This document shows positions 32,278-44,900 of a stretch of DNA of 64,000 bases, piece by piece (positions within the stretch are counted from its first letter, which is position 1; each line of letters opens with the position of its first letter). Made by a program: the position numbers and the translations under genes. Source of the DNA: Acanthamoeba lenticulata (lineage: Eukaryota; Discosea; Longamoebia; Acanthamoebidae); contig NAVB01000225.1 of the NCBI GenBank assembly GCA_002179805.1, forward strand, positions 62,001-126,000, read 5' to 3'. Below the pieces are notes generated by a model. That model saw nothing but the letters and a program-made list of their open reading frames with translations, had not been told where the DNA came from and did no database searches.

Positions 32278-35107
32278 TCACGACTCGGCCGGGTGATTAA
32301 CCTGCCTCCTGTGAGAACGCTTAGGGCGAATTCTCACTGCAAGTGCAGAAAGGAGGCGTACGCCTGCGTCTTCTTGAGCGAGGTACATGGGCTTGAGCAG
32401 GAAATGGTCTGGGTCTTGGCCTGCACCCTCACGCCTGAACTCGAAGAGCCGAACAGCAGTTCTGTGGAAAGTCAGTGATGTGCAGTTCTGGTATTCAAAG
32501 CCGTATGTCTTCATCTGCGCCCTGAAGGCATCCTCTGGGTGGAAGCGATGGGCCATTTCGGCTATGTAGAGAGTGCCGGCGAGTTGCTTGGGGCGGCGAG
32601 ACCCCTTTTTCAGCAGCTTCCGAGCCATCCGGATTGCTGGTCCGATGTCGTCCCCGGACAAGAACGAGAGAGAGAACAGCAGGAAGTCGACCTTCCCTTC
32701 TGTCAGCGTGGCAGCGCTCTCGACGTAGTCACCGCCAATGTAGGAGAGCTTCACTTCTCGCTGACGCGCAGGGTCCAAGAGCGTCTCATAGAGTTCGCGC
32801 TCTGGAAGCGAGTTCCTCCAGTCTTCCAGCTTCGGTACATCGAGGGCCACCACGGAGATGGTCCAGTCTACAATCTCCTCCTCCTCGCCATCTTCGTCGT
32901 TGTTCGCGCTCCGGAATAGCTCCGAATACGTGTGCAGCTTGTGTGCTAGCTCACATGTGCCACTCCCCGCGTCGACCACCGTGAAGGAAGTGTTGCCATC
33001 CCGCAGCCGGTCGATTACAGCGTTGCGGATGAGGTTGGCAATTTGAAACACAGGAGAATTGTGTGTCATATCCCACGAAGCGTTGAGACGGCGCATAGCA
33101 TCGTGGTAGTCGGAGAAGAATTTGCCCTGGGCCATCTTGCGAAAGAACTCCTGGTGACCATCGAGGTAGAGCTGCTTCGTCATGCAGAGGATACCTCCGG
33201 CATCTTGTTCGGTCGTGGGATTGCGGACAGGCTGTCGAGGAGAAGCTCCATTCCCTCGAAAGTAGAGCTCATGAAGTAGTCTGAGGAGGGAGAGAAACGC
33301 GCCGGTCTGATTACAGTAGGAGCGAGTTTGAGTGAAAAAGTTACTGTTTGATCAAAATCACAGTCATATGGCCTTACCTTGCCTATCTGTGGTTCAGCAC
33401 AGAGCAGAACCACACAATTGGAATCCTTCAAAGTTTTGAAGACAGGCCGGTAGCGCTCGTTCCGCTTTTCAGTCTTTTTGTTCTCGTCAATCGACTCTTT
33501 GTCTGGATGATCTTTCAACCTCCCCCCTGTCGTGCCCAGGGTTGCATGCAGCTGCGCACACCGCTGCTTGAGATCTTCGCGTGTCATCGGTTTCGAAAAC
33601 AAACAGTTGAAGACCGTGGCTTGAACTTTCCCATGACTACAACACATAGAATGAGCTGTGAGTGAGGAATGAAAAGCTTCACAGGTGGAGAGGGCTGCTT
33701 ACCCAGCACAGCGCCCTACGTCCTGTTTGAAGGTGCTGAGCTGCAGTATGCTCTCGCGCACGTAGCTACTGCGCACGTCGAAGAAGCGGCAGTTCTTGGA
33801 TATCGTATCACCGCGCTGGCACCGTTGCACCACCGCCAAAAGACCGGTGAGCTTCTCAAACGTAAAGTCTTCTCCACTCGCCTCGCCATCGTGGAACTTG
33901 AACTTGTCGCCGATGAAATTTTTGTGGGCGGCCTTGAGATCCTCCACGTCGCTTTTCCGCTCAAAGCGAACCAGGGCCATGTCGTTGGGATACTCAGCCA
34001 GGTGGCGAATGACTCTGTCAGCTGGAGACTCGCCAGGCTCGTTGCGAGAAAACCTTGCCATCGCTTCTACCCACTCAGTTTTGATTACCGCTGACTGCTC
34101 CACCACTTTCTGATGATGTGGTGCTTGGTGCTCGTAGTTGAGGTCGTAGATAGATCGGTAGGTCTGCCAAGCACATTCAGTGACTGGGGAAACTGCGGTT
34201 CGCAAGGGAAAGGGCGCACCGGTGTTGCAAAGAACTGAGGCTGACTTTGTGCCAGGTCTGAGAGAACCACCGAACACTCCGCGTAGGAGTTGTCGGGCTC
34301 CTGCAACATCTCGGGAGTGGCGCTAATGGGCAGAAAGAGTAACTTGCAGCCTTCCTCCTTTTTTTTCACAACCTCTTGCAGGTACTTGTTCAATTTTGAT
34401 CCAATCTTCGCGCCCCAGTCGAATTCGTCCAGGATGAGCAGGTGGAGGTAGGCCTTGTTGTCAAGTTTATCTGCAGTAACGTGGTATTGATAAGGGATGT
34501 TTGAGGAAGAACAGCGGCCAACGAAGGTACCTACCAAGAAACTCCTTGGCAGCGTTGTCGTCAGGCAAAGAAGCCGAGTTGACAACGATTCCGTTTGCGG
34601 ACCGCAGCTGCGAGGTTTGTCCAAGGCCATCGTCAATGAAGGCCTTGAGACGAGTTTTGGTCTGCTCTTGAAGGGACTTGGCCGCAGGTTGGAGAATGAG
34701 AAGGTTGATAGTGGTAGGCTGCCAGTCCTCTGGCGAAGGCAAGATGTTCTTAATGAGAGCGATTTCCACGACTTTGATGGCAACGTTGCGAGAAAACTGA
34801 TACATGTTCCCGTCGAGTCGATTAGCTGGATCTTGTAACTCAACGCCACGACGGGCCAGTTCCTCTCGTAGTCTGCCATAGAGACCATGAGCATCTACCC
34901 CAACAAAAAAATATTCATAATGCAGGAGCGCAACAATACCCCGCCTCTTCAGGCCTTTCGTTCCGCTCCATGCCGCCAAAGTGGGTGGTGCTCGTTCGTG
35001 CTGCCGAAGGAGAGAAAGACAAACAAGAGAATGGAAGCTTGGGCATTGTGTCGACAACATGTTTGGTCGAAGTATTGATAGCCAGCCTCATAAATAACGT
35101 CCGACAT
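32278..35107 (-). CDS. SF2-helicase-like protein with C-terminal Rrp8-like methyltransferase; motif order permuted
   Basis: A multi-exon protein of about 770 residues. The N-terminal half has SF2-type blocks in order: LLILQPAAKSLQEQTKTRL (Ia), LHLLILDEFDWGAK (motif II, codons near 34418-34438), LLFLPISATPEM (III, near 34320) and DMALVRFERKSDVEDL (IV-like). Next is STFKQDVGRCAGHGKVQATV (VI, around 33703-33728 and across a splice). The only Walker A, LLCAEPQIGKTGAFL, comes afterwards (33378-33398, its final T from the next exon). A class I methyltransferase follows: SFTVVDAGSGTCELAHKL (SAM loop), VDFLLFSLSFLSGDD, LAGTLYIAEMAHRF, GFEYQNCTSLTF, RLFEFRR; this order fits Rrp8. The start is uncertain: ATG 35107 (MSDVIYEAGYQYFDQT) is plausible. 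It lies only 32 bp past DUF4139 gene B. Confidence 0.6.
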
Positions 35108-35139
35108 TCCAAAAAGACCCACAAGAAAATGACAAAGCC

Positions 35140-38097
35140 TCAGGCCTGGACGACGACGGGCTTGGGCGGCTGGAAGAGCTCGGCCGAGTACTTGAGCTCG
35201 GCGTACTTTTTGTTGAGCAGGGTCTGCTCAGCCTCCACGGCCTCGCGCCTCTTCTTGATCGACGCCTTGAGCTTGCGGATCTCCGTCTCCTGCTCCATCA
35301 TCGTCTGCTCTCCCAAGCCCATCAATCACCACCATCAGCGTCATCATCGCCATCTTCATCTTCATCTCCAACATGTGAGAGAGGAAGAGGAGGAGGACAA
35401 GGACCTTGAGGCCGGTGTCGAGCTGGTCCTTCTGGTGCTCGGTGAGCGGCGCCGACTGGTTGTTGAGTCGGTAGACGTCCGACCGGGCGCTGTTCTCGCG
35501 GCTGAGGGCCGTGCGCAGCTGGCTCTCCTCCGTGCTGATCTCCGAGTTCTCCTTGTTGATCCGGTCCCGCTGCGGCAGGATGTCCTTCACCAGCTTGTCC
35601 CGGGCCGCGCCGTCGATGTACTTGAGGTTGTGGTAGTTCTCCACCTGGTCCGCCGAGGCGTGCCTCAGGTCGATCACGCTCTCCTCGAGGATGCGCTCGC
35701 GCACGGCGAAGAGCGTGTCGGCGCCCGCCACGACCTTGATGTGGAACCGGTAGAAGTTCTCCGTCTTGTTCATCGGCTGGTCCGTCTCCGTCAGCTCATA
35801 GTCGCCCTGCTCTCGCCCCGGTGAGTCGTCTTCATCATCGTCATTATCGACCAAGTTGACGATGACGATGGAGGGTACCTTGAAGAAGCGGTGCTCGAGG
35901 AACATGTCGGGGATGTCCTTGGCGCCCTTGTGGGAGAACTTGTACTCCTTCTCGTGCACGCGGTAGCGCATGGTCGTCAGCCGCCCGTTGTCGAGGGTCA
36001 CCTTGTGCACGTTCCTGTACGAGGTGTCGGACTTGGACGACACTCCGACGTTCATCTCCACGCCGAACGGGATGAACTGCTCGCCCACACATACACGCTT
36101 AGAACAGTTCATGACCACGGCCATGGTCACAACATTGAAGTGCACCTTCTCGTCGCCCTTGCGGGTGGTCTCGAGCATGGCCTCGCCGATGCAGGTCTCC
36201 TCGTCAAAGATGGACATGGGGCCGCCGTCGAGGGCCACGTCAAAGGTGTTCTTGAAGCGGACCACCATGAGCGGGTTGGCGGCGTTGACGCCCTCGTTGT
36301 AGAGCGAGCACGACACGGCCGAGCACTCGGCCGACAAGAACGGCACCAGCGCCGACTGGCCGCGCTTGACCGTCACCGGCTTGTCGATCGCGTACGAGAA
36401 CACGTCCACCGGCTTGATCTGCATTCCACAAATAATATTACAATTACAATTTAAAACGAATAAACAAATAGTAATAGCAGTGATTTTGTGGAATTTGAAG
36501 AAGCTACCTTGCGGACAGTGTCTGAGCGCATGGAGGGCTTGGGCGGGACGACGGAGGACGAGTAGGCCGGGCGGGGCGGCTCGACGAACTTGGTCGAGTT
36601 GGAGGACGAGACCTGCCCGATCTGGGCCTCCGACGTGGAGAGCGACGACAGGATGGCGGGCGCGTCCTTGAGGAGCGACTCCGAGTGGAAGGGCAGCACG
36701 TCGGCCAGCTTGGGCGGCTTCTGCGGGGCGTCTTCGTTGACTTTGAGGACCGGCCGCTGGCGGAAGCGGGGCGAGTACAGGTCGTGCGTGAAGGCGTTGG
36801 GCTTGCCGCTCACCAGCGTCAGCTTCACGCCGTTCCTGGTGTGCAGCGCCACACAATGTGCGACACCATCTTTTAGAAACTATTCCAACCATTTAAACAA
36901 ATAAATAAAATTTCTCTCGAATGTAATAAAAAGAAAGAAAGAAATACCAGTCCTCGTCCTGGGTGTTGTCGATGAGGGCCCAGCCCTGGAGGAAGCTTTT
37001 GCCGGGAGTGAGCAGCAGCCGGTAGGAAGTCTTCCACACGGGCGCTTCGATCACGTAGGAGGCCACCAGCGTCCGCTCGCCCTCGCCCTGAAACCACCAA
37101 TCGATCGTCGTCGTCAGCACCATCAAGATCAGCCAGCATCACCACCACAACAAAAGACATCTCAAGAAGGCAAGGCGAACCTTGGCGAAGACGGTGAGCT
37201 TCTTGAGGTCCTTCTTCTTGGCGTTGATGAGCACGTCGAGCAGGTGCTGCAGGTCGTGCCTCAAGGTGGTGTCCTTGAACACTGTTGACGACGGCGTGAT
37301 GATGATGGTGATGATGAAGGCGATGGTGAGGCAAGGACAAGGAGACGTGTGGAGATGAGATGAGGAAGGGAAAGGGTACCAAAGGACTCGAGGTCAAAGA
37401 TGGGGAAGGCCTGGATGGAGTCGTCGTCCATGAGGAGGTTGAGGACCTCCTTTTCCACCACGGCCTCCTGGCTGCCCGCGCTGCCGTCGCCCTTCACGGC
37501 GGGGACGGTCTCCACGACGGTAACTTGCTCGAGGCCCAGGACGGTGCCCTCCACGACAGTGCCGTCGAACAGGGTCAGCGTCACCTCGGCGCCGATGGCC
37601 TGGCGCAGGAGCTCGGTGAGCGAGTTGGTCGGGTCGTTGAGGTGCAGCGACAGCTGCTCGAGCTGCTTTTCGATGGGCGTCTGTGGGGAGAGTGCAGACC
37701 AACAGCCAGCGGTCGATCAGAATCACTACATTGCGATATATATCAATTTAAAAAATAAAAAATAAAAAAAAAAACAACTCAATCATTGAGGAGAGGTGGT
37801 GACCTTGGCCTGGTAGGAGATGGACGCGACTGTGCCGCCACCAATGTCCACTGCAGTGAGAGACTTGAGGACGTCGTTCATCTCGCTGGTTTTGAAGTAC
37901 AAATCTACATCGGTGTCGCCCGTTACTTTCTTCTGCCTGCTCGCAAAGCAGGGCCAAAAATCAGACAAAGCGAGCAAGAAGACGAGCACAGACTGATTGA
38001 ACAAAGAACAGGTGTGGGCAGCAAGGAGAAGCTAGGAGAACCGTTCAAAGTAACCCACGCCATGCTTGAACAGAACGATCTTACGAATGGGGAACAT
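35140..38097 (-). CDS. DUF4139-type protein, paralogue B (diverged, inverted)
   Basis: It starts at ATG 38097 with [19 protein letters not shown], the canonical opening, with no leader. It continues [29 protein letters not shown], then [16 protein letters not shown]. The DUF4139 core has [36 protein letters not shown] and [20 protein letters not shown]. After a Pro/Ser linker come [20 protein letters not shown] and [21 protein letters not shown] helical C-terminus ([20 protein letters not shown]) ends PKPVVVQA. Compared with A and C it lacks the Lys/Glu insert and is clearly more divergent. It may be the ancestral-type copy closest to bacterial relatives; that is inference. It is divergent from copy C across 293 bp and is followed 32 bp later by the helicase/methyltransferase gene on the same strand. 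Confidence 0.75.
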
Positions 38098-38390
38098 GCT
38101 GAATTTGATTGCCCAGCGCGCGTGTGTGTTGGGCGAGTTGGCGAAAGAGTTATGACAGCGCGTCTAGTTGCCGTTTGTGTCTGCCCCGAAGCTGGCTGGT
38201 TCACGAAAGAGCCTCTTCAGTGATAGTTTCCGCCGACGGTTTTGGACGGCTTCACCAGTGAGGAAGAGAAGCAAAGAGACCAATCCTGACGGCAATAAAA
38301 GCAAAAAAGGTCCGCACAGAAAAAGCTCTTGACCGCACACCTTTCTGGATCTTCACTGCACTTGGGCATTAAGCAAATCTCACTCGAGTC

Positions 38391-41300
38391 ATGGAGCAGC
38401 CGAAGGAGCGCAAGGGAGACAAGCAAGGTGAACAGCGCAGCACTGGCGAAGCACCGCTGTTCCCCGTGAAAAAGGTCGTGCTCTCCAAGACTGGCATCGG
38501 CTACTTCGAAAGGTTTGATCCACACCTTCTTCACTCCTCTTCTCCCTCCCAACTCACAGGCCTTGTGGCCATGCACAGGGAGGATGCAGTGAACCCAGGG
38601 CGCCCATTCGAGCTCTACTTCAAGAGCGGCGACATGAACGACGTCCTTAAGTCCCTCGCCATGGTCGATCTTTCTTCAAACGCGGGCGGTGCTTACTTCA
38701 CCTCCTTCGTCCTGTGTTGCTTAAGTCATGCTCAACCTGGCGCATGCAGGTCTGGTATCATCGATCAGCTACGAGTCAACAAAGCCGTTCGACAAGCAGC
38801 TCGAAGACCTCTCCATCTCGCTCAACGAGCACTCGTGCCTGCGCGAGCTGTTGATTCAGGTCAAGGGCACGCCCGTCGCCGTCGAGGTCATGCGCCAGGG
38901 CAAGCGCGAGACCGTTGAGGGCACCATTATCGGTACAGTAGTCGCAAACGTGTTGGCATTCTCTACAAGCTGATGATCTAACGTATTCATGTCCCATGTT
39001 CAGGGCTGGAAGACAAGATGGTTTATCAGCCGAGCGGTCATGACGTGCACTTTTTGGCGCTGCTCGTGGCGGGCAAGGCCGTGCAGTATTTCAACCTGGC
39101 CGCGATCAAGCGCCTGCGCTTCCTCAACGAGCTCATGCAACAGGACCTGCGCCATCTCCTCTCCATCCTCCTTCAGGTGCCGCCCCCAACGTTCTCGCAA
39201 CACCTCCCTCGTCCAATCACTGACCCCATGGCGACCATGATGGCGATGATGATGATGTCGGGTGGGAGCAGGCCAAGAAGAAGGACCTCAAGTCCGTGAC
39301 GGGCTACGCGCGTGGAGGCGCGGCCGAGCGCCGCAAGATCCGGGCGTCGTACATCGTCGAGGCGCCTGTCTGGAAGACCACTTACCGCCTCCTCTTCTAC
39401 TCTGCGCAGAGTATGTCGTGCTCCCCCCTCTTGCCCACAAGCCCGGCCCAAGAAGGCTGACGCGTGTGGCTGGCGTCACGGGCGGACAGAGGAGACCAAG
39501 TCGATCCTGGAGGGATGGGCGCTGGTGGACAACACGCAGAACGAGGACTGGCGCGGGGTGGAGCTCTCGCTCGTGTCCGGCGCGTCCAACTCGTTCATCT
39601 ACGACCTCTACAACCCGCGCTACGCCGCCCGCACTGAGGTGCTTGCGCAATCGCAATCCTCGCCGGCCCGTCCTGCGCTCACCATCAATTCCCGAACGCG
39701 CGCAGATCGAGGTGGAGCAGGAGGAGACGCTTGCGCCGCCGACACTCGAGGACGCCGTCGCGCAGCACGACCTCTCGGCCCTGGCCGAGGCTGAGGCCTT
39801 ACAGGACGAACGTACGATTCTCGAAGTTGCCATTTTTTTCACTCTCGTTTTCGCTCTTTGCGCTCCTCCCCCCCCCCCCTCTCTCCTCTCCCCGCCTTTG
39901 CTCACCCGCGCTTTTCAGGCGAACGTGTGCCGGTGAGGCGTGCTCGCGTGGCAATGGAAAAGAAGAAGAAGAGTAAGGCGCGTTCCAAAGATAAGGTCAT
40001 GGCTAGTTCGAATAAGTTGATGATGAAGGAATGTGAGATGCTCTCCGATGAAGATGACGAGGATAGCTATGGCAGCTTGGGCGGTTCTCCCGGCGGGAGG
40101 TCAGCGCCCCCGCCTCCAGCTGAGTACGCAGTGGCCTTCCTTTTCTTTTATAATAACAATTATATACATAAATATATTGATGAATTTTTGCAGATTCTCG
40201 CGGTCGGCGGCATCGTCGTCTGTGGAGGTCAACAGCGAAGCCAAGAAGATGGAGATGGCCGACCTGTTCCAGTACAAGATCACCAGCGCCGTCAACGTCC
40301 TCCGCAACCAGTCGGCCCTCGTGCCCTTCCTCCACACGCCCTTTGACGGCGTCAAGGCCTCTGTCTACAACAAAGTCCGCTTCCCTCATCATTAAACTGG
40401 GTCACCACGTTGTAGATGTTGACGACGACGACGGTGATGATGGTGAGCAGAACGTGCGAGAGGACAACCCGCTGGCGGTGATCAAGTTCAAGAACACGTA
40501 TGGCGTGCCGCTCGAGGGCGGGCCGCTGAGCCTGTTCGAGGACGATGCCTACGTGGGCGAGGCCATGCTGCCGCGGGTCCAGGTCAACGCGGAGCTCTTC
40601 GTGGCCTACGCCGTCGACCTCAAGACGTCGGTAACCATGACCGAGTCCTCCCGCCGTACGACGCGTTGTGCCTTTTCTTTCTTTTCTTCCTCTTTTTTTT
40701 TGTTTCATTATCAATGTTTCGAATTCATTTTTGTTAATATTTGTTTTATTGTACGGCAGTGCGGGACGTGTACCGGGTGGACTCGGGCCGACACGACTGG
40801 GAGCGCGGACGTCTGTACCTGCGCAGGTGGCGCGTGTACGAGTTCACGTATGTCATCGACAACAAGAACGACCGCGCCATCGATCATTTCTACCTCGAGG
40901 TACATCCTTTTCGCTTATTCACAATGTAGAAATAACATTATTCACGAATTCTCTATTTACTCATTTATTTATTTAAATAATTATCAGCATCCGAAGAAGG
41001 CGTCGGTGCTGATCGAAACGCCGGAGCCTGACGAGCGCCTGGACCACTTCTACCGGTTCAAGCTGGCGGTGCCGGCCCAGCAGGTCGTCAAGTTTGTCGT
41101 CAAGTGCGTCACGCCTCCACCCTCTCTCTTTCTCTCTCCCTTCGACTCCAGTTTGCCACATCTTCTTCTGACGTTGGCCCTCGACAACAGGGAGCAGCTA
41201 GACGAGGACGCGTCCTACGACCTCCGCAACATTACGAGCGCGTTGGTTCGTGAGTGGGTCGCCGCGGTACGGCCGTCTTGTTGTTCTATAGCGCAGGTTT

Positions 41301-41798
41301 GTTGCTCCTGGTGTAAGGCTCACACGTGTGGGTAAAATCCGGCCGGGAACAGGACTACCTGCCGGCCGATGCCCGGAAGACGCTGGAGACGATCGTGGAG
41401 CGGAATGAAGAGGCGGCTGAGCTGCAGAAGCAGATCGACCGGCGCGATAAGTACCTAACGTCCCTGGCCGAGGACATCTCGCGCTGCGACAGCTGCCTGG
41501 GCTCTCTCGCCCTCTCCAATAGCGGTCTCTTTGCGTACGTCCTCCTCCTCCTTCGCCACAAGGGCCCAAACAACTCACCTCACCAACAACCCACCTGGGC
41601 CACAACAGGTCGCAGAGCAAGTTCCGGGACTACTTCACCAAGGAGCTTAACGCGAGCAAATCCGAGCAGGGCCAGGTGGAGAAGGAGCGCCAACAGCTCA
41701 CCAAGCAGCGGAACGAGTGCAACAAGGCCAAGAACGCCCTCGCCGTCTCGGTCAGCTTCAGCAAGCCCATGCCCGCTGCCGCCACCCCCGCCAAGTGA
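38391..41798 (+). CDS. DUF4139-type protein, paralogue C
   Basis: A close paralogue of gene A with the same exon order. The blocks are [74 protein letters not shown]-like (here IRASYIVEAPVWKTTYRLL), LEGWALVDNTQNEDWRGVEL and SNSFIYDLYNPRYAARTEV. The insert is shorter and different: KKKKSKARSKDK then an Asp/Glu patch. ADLFQYKITSAVNVLRNQSA, GGPLSLFEDDAYVGEAMLPR and FTYVIDNKNDRAIDHFYLE follow. The C-terminal coiled coil (KSEQGQVEKERQQLTKQRNE) ends PAAATPAK. Exons are strikingly like those of A at the DNA level, while introns differ in sequence and length. Function is unknown. It converges with the F-box/WD40 gene (180-bp gap). Confidence 0.75.
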
Positions 41799-41978
41799 AG
41801 TCCAACGCAACGAGCAGCGCATGCCCCCCCACCCCACAAGCTCTTGTTGGTGGCTACCACACATTTGTTGTTGTTTCTTTAGAATCTCAAAAAGCTGTAC
41901 AAGGGTTTAGGGGGAGGCAAAGCCAGAGGCGCTGGACCACTCCGCTCGCAGCCTTTCGTCGTCCAGAGAGAAAGGCTT

Positions 41979-44900
41979 TTAGTAGATGTCAAAGTAGGAG
42001 TAGAGGTAGGCGCTGTGCGCAGCGGAGAAGCCGCCGTGGATGAGCTTGGTCTGGTCGAACACGAGGCACCGGATGGCGAACGGCGGGTCGTGCTCGATCA
42101 CGTGGTAGCACCTGCACAACACCGTCAGCCAGAGACCCACCTCCCATCTTCATCATCACCACCACGTGTTGAACGGAACGCGTGTGCGGACCCCATGGTG
42201 CGGAGGTCCCAGAGGCAGACGAGGCCGCCACCGCCGGCGGAGATGAGCTTGTGGTCGTCGAACTGCATGCCCCATATCGGGTGGGCCAGGTCGCACCGCC
42301 CGCCGGACCCTTGCGATGTCGTGCTCAGTGCCGCCGCTGGAATCTGATCAAACGGACGAGTGAGGAACCGGTTGGCATACACGACTGCTGCAGCTGCGAC
42401 GCAGAACTCAATCAAAAGTGATTACCTCCAGCGTGTGCACGCATTGCATGGTCTTGGTGTCCCATATGCGAAGCGTTTCATCGCGGCTGCCGCTGATCAC
42501 CTGGAATCCGCCCCCCCCCCACATCACCGCAGCATGAGCCACCAAAGAACGAAGCGAAAGCAAACGCGGAATAAGCGTGCCTTGGAGTGGTCGATCTGGA
42601 GTTTGCTGACCCAGCCCTTGTGGCCCTTCAGCGTGCCCAGGTGCCGCATCGTGCCCAGATCCCACAACTTGACCAGGCAGTCTGTCGCGTCGCCGTGTTA
42701 GATGCAATGAGGCTTATGTGAGCGTCATGAAGAAGATGCCGAGCCGAGGAGATACCTTTGGCGCCCGACGCAAGGGTCGTGTTGCTGCCGGCCATGCACC
42801 AGATGTTGTCCTGCGTCGTTCATCACCACCACCATCATCAGTCTCAGCACGGGAGTGGAAAGTGAGGCACACAAGGTGGGGAGCTCAGTCGAACCTCATG
42901 CATGTTGTGGTAGGTGGTGCACTTGGCCTTGAGGTCGTGGTGCCTGCTTTGCCAATTGGTCCACACTGTGCGCAGGTGCTGGTCAGGCTCACGCTCGCCA
43001 CCAGAGCGGAGAGGAGGGCAGGGGAGAGGCGCGAGGCCGCACCTTTAAAGGTGTTGTCAAAGGAGCCGCTGACGAGGAGGTTGTCCCTGACGTGGAGGCA
43101 CGACACCCACTCGGTGTGGCCCAGCAGTGTCTTGACGCACCGGCGGCTCTCGATGTCCCAGACCTTGATGGCGAGGTCCTCCGAGGCCGAGATCAGGTCC
43201 GTGTAGGTGGTCTTCACGTCCCACACGAGCCCGGCGTGGCCCTGGAATTTGCGAACGCACTTGCCCCGGCACACGTCCCACTGCCTGATCTTGTGGTCCT
43301 GCTCGTCCACGGCCCGGCCCGGCCCGGCCCCTGTGAGCCCACATACAGACACACACACGTCGCCGGGGAGCGACTCTCGAGAGGGAGGCCAACCTCGGAG
43401 CCGGCAAAGAGGGTGCGGCCGTCGTGGTGCATCTGGAGCGACCAGACGCGCGTGACGGGTGCGTTGAGCTGGTAGCAGCACGACGGGTTGGTGGTCCGCC
43501 GGTTGCCTGCGTCCCTCCGCGCCCCCATCGAGTCGCTGCTCACCCCCCCGACCACACAACACAAAGCGCGAGTCATTCTCTGTGGGCACAGGCGCGCGCG
43601 AGGAGGCGAGCAAGCCCAACCTGCGCCTCCGCTTGTCGATATCGACTCCAGAGCCGTAGACGACGGCAGACGTGTGGGCCGAATGCGCGGCGATTGACGA
43701 CGACCACGAGGACGAGGGCGAGCCGCGGTTTCCGTTGGCCGAGGCCGGCGAGACCGATATGGTGATCACCGGAGACGACGACGATGGAGACGGGGACGAG
43801 GACAGAGTCGAGGGCGGTGACGGTGCGCCCCCAGAGCGAGAGTCGCGCCGGAGCAGCGGCGACGACGACGAATAGGAGGAGGACGGGCCCGGCTGACGGC
43901 GGCTGTTGCTGGGCGAGTGTGGCGGGGTGATGAGCGAGAACGACGACGGCGACGACGACAAAGGGTTCCACATCGATGCGCCGCCGCCACTGCTGACACT
44001 GGTACTGGTGCCGCCACCGATGCCGCCCACGGCCGGGGGCGACGACGAGTAGGAGGAAGGGCTGCTGCTGATGCTGCCGCTGAGAAACTGCCGCGGCGGT
44101 TGGTAGCACGACACCGTCCACGCGCTGTTGGTGTCGACGATGTAGCGCTCAAGGCACAGCTTCCGCCAGTGCTCGTAGCTCCGGTATTGCTGCGCAAGGT
44201 AAGTGAGTGATAATGATGTTTGTTGAATGAAGAGGAAGAGGGAGAACCTTGCAGCTGGGGTCTGCGAGCTCGCCGACGTCGACATCGTCGCCCTCCTCGG
44301 AGCCGAGCTCAGACAGGGCGAGGAAGGGCTCGAGCAGCGAGCTGGCCGAGGCCCGTTCGCTCGTCGAGCAGCTGATGGCCTCGGTTGCCAGTGACGACAA
44401 CGACGACATCGATGATGACGCCAGAGAAGTCGATGACGAGGTTGTTGAAGAGGAAGCAGTGGTGGCAGTGCTCGCGAGCGCGGCGGACCCGCCGCCAGCG
44501 CCTACTTCACCAAAGTCATCGCCGGCCTGCTGTTGTTGCACCTGAGCACGCTTCTCGCGCACGCGCCGCCGCCACCGCCATCCGCGCGGCCAGCTCTCGT
44601 TATCGCTGTCGGCGCCGGCTGACTGCGCAGCAGCGTCTGGTGGCGGCTGCGGCTGCTGCTCAGCCGTGCGAGCCTCGGGCCGGGTTCGGACGCGCTGGAG
44701 AGGATTGTCATCGTCATCGGCGTGCCACCAATCCTGATGGTTAGGATCGTCGCCACCACCATGGCCGACCAGCTGCGACGGGTCGACGACGACGGTCGTG
44801 CGCTGTGTGGCGCGGTGGAGGGCGGCGTCGGAGCGGGTCCATAGGGCCAGGTAGGCGCCACGCCACAGGGCGGCTGAGCGCAGCAGCGCGCGCCAGCTGT

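Noticed and set aside
34970..35824. 284-aa plus-strand frame opposite DUF4139-B
   Set aside because: Covers the 3' exons of DUF4139-B in antisense; shows no domain, and DUF4139 blocks on the minus strand explain the sequence.
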